A stretch of DNA of 64,000 nucleotides from Fallopia convolvulus (taxonomy: Eukaryota; Streptophyta; Magnoliopsida; Caryophyllales; Polygonaceae), in contig OZ024720.1 in NCBI GenBank assembly GCA_964016875.1, positions 19,704,242-19,768,241 of the forward strand, read 5' to 3'. Below are positions 1 to 11,130 of the stretch, in pieces (within the stretch, counting starts at the first letter, position 1; every line of letters starts with the position of its first letter). The notes beneath the pieces are model-generated. The model saw nothing but the letters and a program-made list of their open reading frames with translations. It was not told the origin of the DNA and made no database searches. Made by a program: the position numbers and the translations under genes.

Positions 1-1
1 T

Positions 2-2322
2 GTTGTGTCAAAAAGGGGGATTGAGGTTGATAAAGCTAAAATTGAATTGATCCAAAAATTACCACCCCCTTCCTCAGTGAAAGATGTTAGGAGCTTTTTA
101 GGACATGCCGGGTTTTATAGGAGGTTCATTCAAGATTTCTCTAAGATTACCAAACCATTAACTAACCTATTAATGAAGGATGTTGTGTTTGAATTTTCTT
201 CCGAGTGTCTTGTAGCTTTCCACAGGATCCGGGATGCACTTGTATCGGCTCCTATTATGCAACCTCCAGATTGGACCATTCCCTTCGAGATCATGTGTGA
301 CGCTAGCGACTACGCCGTGGGCGCATTAAGGGAGAAGAAGCTTCATGCTATCTATTATGCGAGCAAAACGCTGGATGAGGTCCAAAGCAAATACACGACC
401 ACAGAAAAGGAATTCTTGGTTGTTGTGTTTTCCTTGAGAAGTTCCGGTCATACTTGGTGGGTTCCAAAGTAATCGTCTACACAGATCATGCAGCTATCCG
501 TTATCTTATGGATAAGAAGGACTCCAAACCGAGATTGCTCCGATGGATGCTTCTATTGCAAGAATTTGACCTTGAAATACGGGATAAGAAAGGAGCGGAA
601 AATCTTGTGGCGGATCACCTTTCTCGGTTACCTATGGAACACATTAAGGAGTCTGGAGATACAATACCCATCAACGACTCTCGCCCGGATGAAACTTTAT
701 TGAGCAATGAAGTCTTACGGATCGAAACAACAAAGGCTGGGTCGAAGACGACCATTGATGGGTCGGAAATGACCATTTCTAGGTCGGAGACGACCATTTC
801 TAGGTCGGAGACGACCATTTCTGGGTCGGAGACGACCATTGTTGGGTTGGCACCGACCCCCCATATGCAGATTTTGGCTGGCACCGAGCTAGGAAGGATG
901 GCACCGACCCTCACTACCACCAATCAAGGTCATGTATCTAACCCTTCTTTGGTACCTTCCACTATTCTTCATTTCTCTCCTCCCATGCTCTCTTGCCATT
1001 CTATCTATACTATTCGAGGGGCGAAAACCCCTTGGTTTGCGGATTTTGCTAACTATGTTGTAGGAGGCATTATCCCCGATGGATTGACTTCCCAAGCTCG
1101 AAAGAAGTTCCTTCACGACGCCAAGCAATACTATTGGGACGATCCTTACCTTTTCAAGCAAGGGAGCGATCATATTTTTAGGCGTTGTGTGCCGGACGAT
1201 GAAATTGAGGGAGTAATCCGACAATGTCACACTCTTCAAACGGGCGGCCATGCTAAGGGATTCAAGACTACCGCAAAAATTCTTCAAAGCGGATTCTACT
1301 GGCCTACCCTCTTCAAAAATGTTCATACTTATATCACGGCTTGTGATGAGTGTCAGCGTGCGGGAAATATCACATGGAGGAACGAGAACCCACTCACAGG
1401 AATTTTGGACGTTGAGCTTTTTGATATATGGGGAATCGATTTCATGGGACCCTTCCCTTCTTCGGGTCCATATAAGTACATCCTCGTAGCGGTTGACTAC
1501 GTGTCTAAGTGGGTTGAAGCCATAGCAACAAGAACTAATGATGCACGAGTTGTCGCCAAGTTTATGAAGACCAACATCTTTCCCCGCTTTGGTGTTCCCC
1601 GAGCTCTTATTAGTGATGGTTGTTCTCATTTCATTGAGCGGAGTTTTGAGGCACTTTTGACTAAGTAGGGAGTCATTCACAGGGTAGCAACTCCCTACCA
1701 CCCCCAAACTAGCGGTCAAGTGGAGATCTCCAACCGGCAAATCAAAAACATCCTGGAGAAGACGGTTTCCCGCTCAAGGAAAGATTGGGCCTCCAAGTTA
1801 GATGATGCACTTTGGGCATACCGCACTGCCTACAAAACTCCACTCCGCACTACTCCTTACAATCTTGTATATGGCAAGTCGTGTCATTTGCCCGTCGAGC
1901 TCGAACACAAAGCTCTATGGGCTCTCAAGGAGCTCAACATGGATCTTGACGCGGCCGGAGCAAAGAGATTTATGGACTTGCAAGAATTGGAAGAGTTAAG
2001 GCTTAAAGCATATGAGAATGCCAAGATTTATAAAGAAAGAACCAAGAAGTGGCATCATAAGAAGCTCATCCCGAAGACCTTCAACAAGGGTGATCAAGTA
2101 CTCCTTTTCAACTCAAGACTTCGACTTTTTCTCGGAAAATTGCGATCCCGATGGAGTGGACCATTTGTTGTCCATCACATCTATCCACATGGAGCGGTCG
2201 AGCTTTTGGATGAAAATGGAGGGATTTTTAAGGTCAACGGGCATCGTTGAAAGAAATACTTTGCTAGGGCCGACCCCGACGAAGAAATTCGAGCCACTTG
2301 GGCTCTCACATCTTCGGACTGA
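2..2322 (+). pseudogene. Element A pol fragment: RT end, RNase H, integrase
   Basis: The first 155 codons hold the connection region after reverse transcriptase (VRSFLGHAGFYRRFI) and RNase H (CDASDYAVGA, YTTTEKEFL). A one-base frameshift near 436-470 moves the reading frame; RNase H then continues (VYTDHAAIRYL, ADHLSRLP). A repetitive linker follows, then the integrase zinc-binding region (HTLQTGGHAKG ... CDECQ), the core (GIDFMGPF, LISDGCSHF with C where G is usual) and the third acidic residue in SGQVEISNRQIK. A TAG at 1666-1668 and a TGA at 2248-2250 interrupt the same frame, and readable sequence continues to about 2322. In Athila elements this polyprotein reverse-transcribes and integrates the element. 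The breaks make this copy inactive. Confidence 0.88.
739..859 (+). repeat. In-frame 21-bp tandem repeat in pol linker
   Basis: Six units start at 739, 760, 781, 802, 823 and 844, exactly 21 bp apart. Each holds a version of the element's palindrome (for example GGGTCGGAGACGACC). In the pol frame they give a seven-residue repeat of the type GSETTIS or RSETTIS between RNase H and the integrase zinc-binding region. A 21-bp period keeps the reading frame, so the array could expand without breaking pol. Confidence 0.92.
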
Positions 2323-2344
2323 GTAGAGGTATCACCCGTCTAGC

Positions 2345-2385
2345 TAAAGACGTAAAATTAAGCGCTTTCGGGAGGCAACCCGCCT
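2345..2385 (+). other. Conserved Athila motif after integrase
   Basis: The sequence AAGCGCTTTCGGGAGGCAACC lies just after the end of pol. Related versions stand at 37838-37877 in element D and, on the minus strand, at 24443-24482 in element C. It is non-coding here and is kept in elements that have lost pol, which points to a cis-acting role; that role is inference. Confidence 0.65.
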
Positions 2386-2550
2386 TGCTTTTGTTTTTGA
2401 ATTTTTCATTTTTAGGTTTAGTTTCATTTGTTTCTCTTAGTATAGATTAGCTAGTTTTCTTGTCTTGGTTCTCCACTAACTTTTTGTAGGAAGCTAAGTG
2501 GCGGGAGAAGTTGAAGGGGCCGAAATACACAAGCAATGGGGACGATTCCA

Positions 2551-2587
2551 TGGTCGTAACCGACCCACTCATGGTTGGCACCGACCC
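2551..2587 (+). repeat. Palindrome pair (A family)
   Basis: TGGTCGTAACCGACCC and TGGTTGGCACCGACCC start 21 bp apart in the spacer after pol. Confidence 0.8.
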
Positions 2588-3237
2588 CTTCCAAGCAAAT
2601 ATGGTAAATATTTTCAGAAATTGGAAATTGCAGGTAAGTCCCTCAAAATTTTACCCCTTTTTAACCCTATCCCCTCCCACCCCTTGCTCCCTCACACCGA
2701 CCCTTCCTCTTTCCCAAACCTCCATTGTTCCTCCCACTCTCTTTGCCTCTCAAACATCACAAAATCCTCCATTCCCGTCCCAAATCCACCTAAATTCTCC
2801 CTTGTGCTACATAAACTCTCCAAATCATTCAACAAAAACCAAAAATCTCACCCCCACAACAATTTCTCACAATTTCGAACCACTTTGGTGCTCGTAGACG
2901 ACCCCCTTTTACTTTCATTCTTATACTCTTGCTCATCTTTTGTATGTTTTTCTACTCCTTTGATCTTATATACAAGTTTACTTGATTTATGTTTGAGGGA
3001 TTAGTTGAAAACCTAGGTTTTGGGTGTTCTTGTATTTGACTATGGAAATTTGGGTTGTTTGCATGTTTAGGTGGTTGGATCTATATCATGCCATGATTAA
3101 TTGGGGATTGTATGTGGAACTCTTGATGTTTGGTTGGTTGTTTGTTTGATTGAGAGAGTATTTGATTCTTAGTAGGAATTTTTGGGTACAATTCCATGAA
3201 CAAAAGTCGAAGTTAAGGGCGTCTTTTTGCCCGGATT

Positions 3238-3334
3238 GGTCGGTGCCGACCCCCCATGGGTCGGTGACGACCCCCCAGCTCCTACATTTTCGAAATTGCT
3301 CGACACCGTTTTCCCAAGGGTCGGTACCGACCCC
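3238..3334 (+). repeat. Three palindromes (A family)
   Basis: GGTCGGTGCCGACCC (3238), GGGTCGGTGACGACCC (3258) and GGGTCGGTACCGACCC (3318). The first two start 20 bp apart. All have arms GGTCG and CGACC around a four-base centre. Confidence 0.88.
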
Positions 3335-3584
3335 GATTGACGGGTGTCCCTTTGTTCATACATGATAATGGAGCTATTTTTACCATGATTTGGGGTGCTT
3401 TTTAGCTTGATCTTTCCCTCTACTTATATACTTTTCATGATTAAGCATGCTAGGTTGAGATCCATTCTAAATTTAAGCATGTTTCTTTGAATAAGTATGG
3501 GGTACTTCTTTGGAATTGGCATGGGTGTCTTGTGTTTTAGCCTTGTTCTTTCAAATTATGGAAATTATCTTGGAAAGTTGTTGA

Positions 3585-5121
3585 ATGTTTTGTAGGACAA
3601 TGGCTTCATCCTCTCGTCCACAATCCAAGAAGCAAAAGAAGAACAAGCAAAAAGTGGATTCGGTGATGTTTGACTCGGAAGATCAAAAAGCTCAGTTTAT
3701 TGAGATGTGGAAAGGTGATGTGAATGTCCGAGCTTATCAACGGGCCGGGGCCGACAAGATTGGTGTTCATAGAGAGGTGTTTGAGGCCTTCTCTTGGATT
3801 GTTGCTCAACACCTCATTATACATCCTATCGAGGAGCATTATGAGGACGATTTCAACCGCTCCATGGTCACTTTCCAACTTGGTAATGAAGGGTATGAGA
3901 TGAACATCAAGAAATTCAACAAGCTTCTAGGCTTCCGTGCCCCACCCGGCTCCTACAAACAAACGGACTTTCCCACCAAGGAGTTGTGGCAATACATCAC
4001 CGGCAAAGAAGAGTATCCCACCAACCATCTTCCCGGTTTTCTACATTGCAAGTCCGGTTTTCTGGATTATCCTTCGCATCTTGGGGTCCACCATTTGGCC
4101 ACGCTATGAGCTCTCACGCCCACACAAGCAAGAAATAGCATGCTTATCCACCATGCTCTACGAACAAACCGTTCACATGAACTTGGGATATGAGTATGCT
4201 ACGGTCGTCATCAACCACCAACGCCAAACAACGCACACTACTACCTACTTTGGGTGGCTTGTTGCTATTCTTTCTAAATCCTTAAAAGTCAACCTCTCCG
4301 CCTACTCTTCAAAACCGGTCATTCCTATGAACGTCAAGTATTTTGTGAATTCTAAGGTGATTGCTCCATCTCCCACCGGCTACATCAGCAAGTTCTATAT
4401 TAGCAAGCATGAGACTCATGATGTGGAGCTTACCGAGGAGAATCTCGAGCTTTTCTATCTCCTTAATTGGTATGATGCTTGGGTCCCCGCTCCTTACCCT
4501 TTGAGAGCCAAAGTTCGGGATGATAAGAAGATTAGACGCCAACCCAGCAGATTCCGCCGAGCCATACCCAATCCACCGCCAAGAGGAGCATCTTCCGACT
4601 CGGACTCAACACGGAGCCACATTGGGGAGGCCGGTGCCAACCACCAGAGGGTCAGTGACGACCAACACCCGCTCGGTTACGACCACCATGCGGTCGGTGG
4701 CGATCCTCTAGTGGACAGCCAGTTCCAAAACCAGTCCGGTGTCGACCCGATGGACTACAACATGGGACCTCAGTCGGATATGGTCCCTTACTATTCACAT
4801 CCGTATGGCTTTGATGGGTTCGGTGGCTCTAACTTCCAAGGACAAGGCAAGTACAATACCGGTTCAAGCTCGGGCAGTAATCCCGATATCTCTCTTCTCT
4901 CGGCTAAAATGGATGCTCTTATGCTTCACCAACACCATCTTTATGGAGCACTCAACCACCACCACAACCAATTCGTCAACCACCAACAAGAGCTCCACGA
5001 CTTCCGAGTTGAGTATTATGAAGACCATAAAGAGGATGTCGCAAGATGGGAAGCTCAAGAGGAATTCAACCATTGGTTGGGGCAATACCTTTACCAACCT
5101 CCACCACCTCCTCAAGAATGA
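3585..5121 (+). pseudogene. Element A env-like (Athila ORF1-type) protein, frameshifted
   Basis: ATGs at 3585 and 3600 open a frame to 4109. The continuing protein is read in another frame to 5121, with the shift around 4040-4090. The first part starts with a lysine-rich stretch (KKQKKNKQKVDS), as often in nuclear-targeted or nucleic-acid-binding proteins. The middle (HMNLGYEYATVVINHQ, GYISKFYISKHETHDVEL) resembles the plant ATHILA ORF1 / putative plant transposon protein family found at the env position of Athila elements. The C-terminal third is low-complexity with many His, Asn, Gln and Pro, and carries the palindrome array in coding sequence. No signal peptide or membrane segment is obvious. 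Its role in the element's life cycle is not established. Confidence 0.75.
4629..4748 (+). repeat. Palindrome array inside env-like coding sequence
   Basis: Five variants at about 4629, 4649, 4671, 4691 and 4733, mostly 20-22 bp apart, with the core CGGT-N-NCGACC. They encode a repetitive low-complexity stretch of the env-like protein. Confidence 0.75.
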
Positions 5122-6675
5122 TCCTCCTCCTATGTCAACGCTTCAAATTGTGTCCAAGTAAGTTCTCTTTCCTTTCTCCTTATTTTCTTAATCAATGGGG
5201 ACATTGATGTTTAAGTATGGGGTGGTTTGGGAGATTACTTGTATGAGTCTTTATTTGTTTAAGTCATGTGTTGCTTTGTGTTAATATGTGTTTAGATGTG
5301 TTTAGTCTTGTTTTGAGTCTTTTTCTTTCGGAATTTTTAGATGGATAAATGCCCTATTCCTTAGATGTTCTAGGACGGAAATTGCTTGCATTATCATATA
5401 ATCCCAATGACATGCTTTAAGAATCACCTAAACCATGATCTTGCTTTTTGAGTTTTGAGCTTATAATGAAAATTGAGCATACATATTTCTAAGTAAAAGC
5501 AATCCAACAAAATGTGAACCTAAGTGAGATATTTTTGGCCTATAAAGGATGTACATTTTTACTCCTTTCTCTTTCATGTGTGTAATACTCTTTCAAGTGC
5601 AAATATACCAATTGACAATGGCATGGTTATTGTAAAATTTGAGACCAATGGAGATATGCTCATTACTTGATTGAATCAAATGATTTTGAACTCATTCTTA
5701 TGAGCCTATTATGTTCCTTTTCCTACCTATACATGATCCCTCTTTTTGTAGCCCTTATTTTTGAGCTTAAAGCCTATTTCTAGCTCCACAAAAAGAATTC
5801 CCTAGCCATGATAAGCTTGACCTCTTTGATCCGGGAATTAGGATTTAGAAGAAATTGTTGAAAATTGTTATGATTTAAATGGGTGAAAGACAAAGAGATT
5901 ATGGAAGGTAGACTAAGGGTGTTCTCTTTGAAAATCAAGAGCATGAAAGGTTTTTGGACTCGACAATGCATATATGTAGCTCGGTGCCGACCCAAAGTGG
6001 GTCGGTGCCGACCACCCCCGTAAAAAAAAAAGAAAAAAAAAAGAAAGAAAGAAAAGAGAAGTTCCATATAACAAATGCAAAGAGTCCAAGGCCTTTAAAA
6101 GAATAGAAGAAAGACAAATGATGACAAGTGAAAAAGGGAAGTTCATTGAAAGTTAAAGTGTTTGGTGATTAAAGAAGAGGAAAGAACATTGGATGAGTGA
6201 TGTATAGTCTAGGAGTCTTGATTCCCGGATTAGTTAGCACCACAAGGCCAAATTATTTCCACACCCTTTGTTTTCACCGAGCCCCATTACAACCCGGCCG
6301 AATAGAGACTTCTTTGAAGTTTTTATTGAGCCACCCGAGTTCATTTGATGATTTGACTTGTTTTGATTTCTTCGGTGGAGAATTTGTTTATATAAGTTCC
6401 ATTGACTATGCGGGTTTGTACTTGGAATTTGAGTTGAGAGATCATTGCTATACCCTAAACACTTTGAGAGTTGAGTGAAATACATTCCTTGATAAGGTTG
6501 GATTGTGATTACTTGAAATATTCATGTATGCTAGGATGTGGAAGTTGTTTGCTCATTATTCTACTTGTGCTTATTTTTTTTTCCTACAAGATGATTCTTG
6601 GGTTTTGTTTATTGGTTTTGATGCATGTTAAGTGATTGCTTGAGGACAAGCAAGTCTAAGTATGGGGTATTTTAA
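5122..6675 (+). other. Element A 3' non-coding region with purine-rich tract
   Basis: No credible gene; frames here are short and low-complexity. The stretch holds segments also present in elements B, C and D, for example the run around 5755-5815 (AGCTTAAAGCCTATTT, AGCTCCACAAA, then CCTAGCC and AAGCTTGACC). It also holds the palindrome pair at 5979-6013 and an A/G-rich run at 6018-6060. TTGAGGACAAGCAAG at about 6640 leads into the tract AAGTATGGGG just before the LTR, which would prime plus-strand synthesis. Confidence 0.7.
5979..6013 (+). repeat. Palindrome pair (A family)
   Basis: GCTCGGTGCCGACCC at 5979 and GGGTCGGTGCCGACC at 5999, starting 20 bp apart, in the 3' non-coding region. Confidence 0.88.
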
Positions 6676-7099
6676 TGTCGCACTTTCTAGTTAGTTTCCA
6701 TGGGTAGTTTTCTAGTTAGGATTGAGTCTTTTCTAAGTTTAATGTGTTGTTTTGAGTCGTTCTTGTGGATTTTCATATTATCTTAAGATATGGAGTCTAC
6801 ATAAGTGTGTTTAATGTTTTGTAGGTCTTTGAAGCGTTGAGGAGGGGATATTTCGGTTTTTAAAGCTTTCTAGGAGGTGGTGCTAGGTGTTGTTTGGTGG
6901 TGATGTTGAGAGAAGAGCAAGAGTCAATGCATGTGAAGATTTGATGATTTAAGAGTGAAGGTTTCAAGGTTTAAGTGCTTGAAGAAGGAGCTAAAGGACG
7001 TCTTAAAAGGCCAAGAGCGATTGAAGAAGGAACAATGAAGGAAAGCTAAGCATTGGAGCAAGTTTTGAGCAAGAAATGAGGAAGTTATGTGCAACCAGA

Positions 7100-7136
7100 G
7101 GGTCGGTGACGACCTAGCCATGGTCGGTGACGACCC
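7100..7136 (+). promoter_or_regulatory. Palindrome pair upstream of LTR TATA box
   Basis: GGGTCGGTGACGACC at 7100 and TGGTCGGTGACGACCC at 7121, starting 21 bp apart, about 115-150 bp before the TATA box. The repeated spacing of two helical turns would suit a dimeric DNA-binding protein; that is inference. Confidence 0.6.
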
Positions 7137-7248
7137 ACTCCGTGTGTTGCCGAATTATTGCTTGCGCCTTAAGTTTGGTTTAGTAATTGTTTTATTTATG
7201 GGCCTTTTTAAGATAGATTTTAGTTTCCATATAGATTTATTTCTACCA

Positions 7249-7258
7249 CTATATAAGG
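7249..7258 (+). promoter_or_regulatory. TATA box of element A LTR
   Basis: CTATATAAGG in an LTR, followed by a pyrimidine/T-rich stretch. It is the expected pol II core promoter of the retrotransposon transcript. Confidence 0.65.
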
Positions 7259-7910
7259 ATCTTTAGGGTTTTATTTCAGAAGAGGCTGATTTGGAAAAAA
7301 CGTTCTGAGGGTTTGTTGTGGAGACGGAACAAGTTGAAAGTTTGGTTTTCTAGTTTTCTTTGATTCCAAGCTCTTCGACAATTAGAGAGACTTGGAGGTT
7401 TGCTTGAGTTTGTGAGTTTTCTTTTGAATCGAAGTTTGTTTGAATTTGAATCATGTCTTCTCTTTCGTTTGTGATTGTAGATTGTTTTATGGATCGTGAG
7501 TAGTCTACTTTCTAGGGTTGGGGTGAAACCCGACGAGTTATGCATGATTAAGGCATGAATATTTAAATGAACCATCTCTTTTAATCTCTATCTATTATCC
7601 TCTTGTTTGCTATCTATTCCTTGATGAAAGTCAAAGCATGTTCATGTTTATGAGTGAATCGAAGATTTAGTTGTGAATTTGGATTATATTTGGTTGAAAC
7701 GAAAGTTAAACCTTTAGGAAACAAGTAGGATTGCAAGTTTAGATCTTTATGAAAGTTAAGATTTTTACTTGATTTATCATGACGAGAGTCGTACATGGGA
7801 TTATTTATGGTTGATTTTGATTCATGATTGCGTGCATAAACTTGCTGTGGTGAATCCTTTGCCCTAAATCTTCTTTAACTTGGTTTTTCGGAATTTTCTC
7901 GTACCCGGAT

Positions 7911-8023
7911 AGGTCGGTTACGACCCCTGTTAGGTCGGTGCCGAGCACCTGAATTCCTTGTTTTCTCCTGCGTTTGTGTTGAAGTGTTGGTCGGTTACGA
8001 CCTGTTTTGGGTCGGTGTCGAGC
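7911..8023 (+). repeat. Two palindrome pairs near LTR end
   Basis: Copies start at 7911 (AGGTCGGTTACGACCC), 7932 (AGGTCGGTGCCGAGC), 7989 (GGTCGGTTACGACC) and 8009 (GGGTCGGTGTCGAGC). Spacing within the pairs is 21 and 20 bp. Confidence 0.85.
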
Positions 8024-8145
8024 GTCAGTTTGAGTGTTTTTGCTTTGTTTTGTTTTGTTTTGTTAGGATTAGTAGCTAGACATAGAATCTTCTAATTCCC
8101 GTGGACGAACCTGACCTCCCTGTACTCAACGGGGTCTTGACTACA

Positions 8146-8605
8146 AATTTATTTGTTGTCGGGAAACCCTCTCAACAAGATCATCTTCTGAGAGTTTGAG
8201 TTATTGAAGGAGGAGAGAGAGAAGGACGATTTTTAATTCAAAGAATTCGACGGAAGAGAGAACGAATAAATAGGGCTTTTATACTTGACAAAAACCAAAA
8301 ATTCTGTCTCTCACATATAAGCGGTTAATTAGGGTGGAAGAATTGGCCTTTTTACCAAATTCATTCTTTGACAAAATAACGATTAATTTTTAAGAAAATA
8401 TCTTTTATTTTTGGATATGATAAATAAGAAGATTATTAAGATATTTTTTATGATATATATTATAAAACTTTTAGGATATTTATTTTAACTTTTAGATAGA
8501 ATGCATATGCTAGGTTTAGGTAATTAACTTTAATATAAAGATAGTGTAATGTATGTACAATTTTTTTTGTCTTTTTCCTATAGTAGGTGTAAAAAACAAT
8601 CATCA
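8146..8605. other. Intergenic, AT-rich
   Basis: No gene or terminal repeat recognised. A purine-rich stretch (about 8195-8280) is followed by AT-rich sequence. Confidence 0.5.
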
Positions 8606-8970
8606 TCATTACTGTATACTAAAGCAGAGGTTAAAATAATTCTCCATCTCTTTTAAATCATCTGATTGGTTGAAATTAATTGAACTATTTTTAATTAGTT
8701 ATATGCACATATTAAACAAAAAAATTAATACATTAGTTATATTTTTGGATAGAATAAGTTTTTTAGATAAGATATGCATTGTTTTAAAAAAATTCTTCCA
8801 TGTATTAATTTTCAATAATTCTATTAAAAATGATAGTTTTTGTAGATAAGAGAGGTATAATTTTTAAATATATCCTTCCATATATAAATTTAATCAAAAT
8901 TTAACAAATACAAATAAGTTATACAATAATATTATAAACTCCCGTAAAGGGCACGGGAACTAAGACTAGT
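8606..8970 (+). mobile_element. Small non-autonomous Helitron
   Basis: The 5' end is TCATTACTGTATACTAAAGC. The 3' end has the hairpin CCCGTAAAGGGCACGGG (arms CCCGT and ACGGG) followed by about ten bases and CTAGT. The base before is A and the base after is T, the usual Helitron AT target. There is no coding capacity. The 5' end resembles the minus-strand Helitron ending at 17222 (TCATAACTATAACCTAAAGC). Confidence 0.8.
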
Positions 8971-9649
8971 TTCTATCTATGTATATGAAAAAAAAAATCG
9001 AGTTTTATTTAAAATTAAAGAAAAATATTTTATCTTTATTTTTTATCTATTTATGTAAAATATTTATCTTAAATAAAAATTTGATAAAAAATAGAACTTT
9101 CAATCTAGATAATTCTTATCTCAATTGAATTTTGATAAAAAATGTTATCTTTTCCTTAATTTTCTTTTTGAATTTTATGTATATATAAATGATTTTCTAA
9201 TCATTAAAAAAAAATTTAATTTTTTCATCGTTTATTATTAAGTATGTTTTTAAGTTTTATTCAAAAATTTTAAATAATTGAATGATTCTAATTCATACAA
9301 ATTTTACCTTTTAAGTTTTATTTAAAAAAATTACAAGAATATAGATTATTTTTACCTTTTATATTTTTTGTAAAAGATTTTTAAAATTAAATGATTCTAA
9401 TTCAAATAAATTTTATTTACATTTTTACATAAATAAATTATCATTAATCCATCAAAATTATAGTGGGCTCACCTTAATAATTTTGGCCCCATTTCAAACG
9501 ACACTAATTTTAAACTTTTATATAATTTTTTTTCTAATAAATAAGTTTTATATTAAATTAAAATCATATTCATTAAATAAATAAGCATTAAATTCATGCA
9601 GTCGTGCATGGCACGACAGATATAAGGATTATAAAGTAGAAATCATGTT
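8971..9649. other. AT-rich intergenic DNA
   Basis: Strongly AT-rich with no credible ORF. A short inverted repeat GTCGTGCATGGCACGAC near 9600 resembles a decayed Helitron hairpin but has no CTRRT end. Confidence 0.5.
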
Positions 9650-9929
9650 TGTTGAAAAAGTTGCATCACGTGGCCTGCATTATAATAACCGCTATTTCTA
9701 TATAAAAAAAACGGTTATTTTTTAATTTTTTTTTTAATTCTCTAAATAGAGAGTTTAATTATTATTAATTTTCATAATGTTGCAAATTTATAAAAGCATA
9801 AGATAATGGAAAACAAAAAGTTAATGAATTAAGGGGAAATAATATTTTAATATTAAATTCACATTTAAATTAAATTCACATTTAAATTAAATTCAAAATA
9901 AAAATAAAGAGAATGGGTCAAAAATAAAA

Positions 9930-11130
9930 CGGAAATTTCGCGTGGTAACCTTGAGATTTGACGTTATTTATGAGGTGTATCAAAGTTTGACATAATTCAC
10001 ACGGTAACCCTAACGTTCATATAAAATTCGTATAATAACCTTCAGATTTGTACGAAATTCATCAAGTGCACAAAAAGGTTAAAATTAATTTTAATCATTC
10101 ATTTTATTTATAAAACATTGATTTTTTTTAATGATCTTAAATATAATCTTATTTACTACCTTAATATCAACTAATTATTTTATTTAATTTCTTCCAACAT
10201 TATTAATATATTTTCATCTTATAAATCAATCAACTAAAAGCTATTAAAATAAATATTTTTCCCATTTATCAAAGTTAAGATGTTTTTTAAAAACAATTAT
10301 CAAATAATTTAATTATTTATTATTTAATAAATAAAGATAAAAAAATGTAATTTTAAAAAGAAAATCTTCAAAATATAAATAATTCAAACTTTAAATTTTC
10401 ATTAATTGTAGTCATTTTTTTCATTATTAATTTTTTTTGCATAAATATTTTTAAATGAAAATAATACAAATTTGTAAATAACATAACTTTTGATCCTTTA
10501 ATAATTTAAAGTTTTAATAATTACATTAATTACTTGAAGAGAAAAAAACTAAAAAATAATTAATTAATTTTTTTTCATCAATGACTAGATGGTAATTAAT
10601 CATTTTTTAAGAATTTTTCAAATAAAATTACGTGAAGTATTTTTATGTTTTTATAATTAATTAATATATAACATAAAAATAAAGATTGGATAAAATTAAA
10701 TAAAATTATTTTAACTACAACATAATATATTATAATAATGGATTAGATTAAATTTTACGAAATTTTTAACTTTTTGCGTTTTTTGAGTTTTTCAATTTTT
10801 AATTTTTTTATCTTTTTAATGTTTATATTTTATTTATTTTTTTCCGTTTTCCCTTTTTTTCATTTTTGTTTTTTTCGAAAATTTCATTTTTTTCAATTTT
10901 TTTAGTTTTTGTTAATTTAATTTTTTAATTTTAATTTTTTTTATTAAATAAAGTTAAAATTAATAATTAATGTTAATTTTAACTGTTTGGTTATGGGACA
11001 AATTTAGTTTGAACCACAAGGTTATTTTGTGAATTTTGACTTTACCTCAAGGTTACCGCATAAATTATGTCAAACTTTAATACACCTCATGAATAATGTC
11101 ATATCTCAAGGTTACCATGTGAAATTTCCG
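9930..11130. mobile_element. Mutator-like MITE with long terminal inverted repeats
   Basis: The left end starts CGGAAATTTCGCGTGGTAAC and the right end is its inverse (GGTTACCATGTGAAATTTCCG). The inverted match extends about 90 bp (both arms read AACCTTGAGAT, then a GAGGTGTAT core), with weaker matches further in. Nine-base flanks AAAATAAAA (9921-9929) and AAATTAAAA (11131-11139) differ at one base and fit a Mutator-type TSD. The interior is AT-rich and shows no transposase. Confidence 0.82.

Larger units (their letters stand above)
2386..3584 (+). other. Element A spacer between pol and env-like ORF
   Basis: No long conserved coding frame is seen; the 168-codon and 128-codon frames at 2498-3004 overlap each other and look like C-rich leader sequence. 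The segment holds palindrome copies at 2551-2566, 2572-2587, 3238-3252, 3258-3273 and 3318-3334. Just before the env-like start the sequence TTTTGTAG (3588-3595) resembles a 3' splice site. Element B has a similar signal at 48091-48100. Confidence 0.6.
1..8145 (+). mobile_element. Element A: Athila-like Ty3/gypsy retrotransposon, 5' part outside the window
   Basis: The order is end of reverse transcriptase, RNase H, integrase, a conserved motif after integrase, a long spacer, an env-like ORF, a long non-coding stretch, a purine-rich tract and an LTR. This is the layout of the Athila branch of non-chromovirus Ty3/gypsy elements. Coding parts carry a frameshift in pol, two in-frame stops near and beyond the integrase catalytic region, and a frameshift in the env-like ORF, so the copy is dead. 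gag, protease and the 5' LTR lie left of the window. A near-palindrome GGTCG-NNNN-CGACC recurs in coding, spacer and LTR sequence. Confidence 0.88.
6676..8145 (+). repeat. Element A 3' LTR (about 1.47 kb)
   Basis: It starts TGTCGCAC after the purine tract and ends about TTGACTACA, so it has the TG...CA ends of an LTR. Inside are a palindrome pair upstream of a TATA box (7249-7258) and two further pairs near the end. The exact right edge is inferred from the CA end. The other LTR is outside the window, so neither edge can be confirmed by comparison. Sequence after 8145 reads AATTTATTTGTTGTCGGG, faintly like the element's primer-site region, so a tandem partner is possible. Confidence 0.7.

Noticed and set aside
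615..923. 102-codon minus-strand frame over the pol repeat
   Set aside because: It is the reverse reading of the 21-bp array and has no family resemblance; the plus-strand pol frame explains the sequence.
889..1740. 283-codon minus-strand frame opposite integrase
   Set aside because: The opposite strand encodes clear integrase motifs; the minus frame shows no domain.
9590..9625. GTCGTGCATGGCACGAC as a Helitron 3' end
   Set aside because: No CTRRT follows within a normal distance and no matching 5' end was found.
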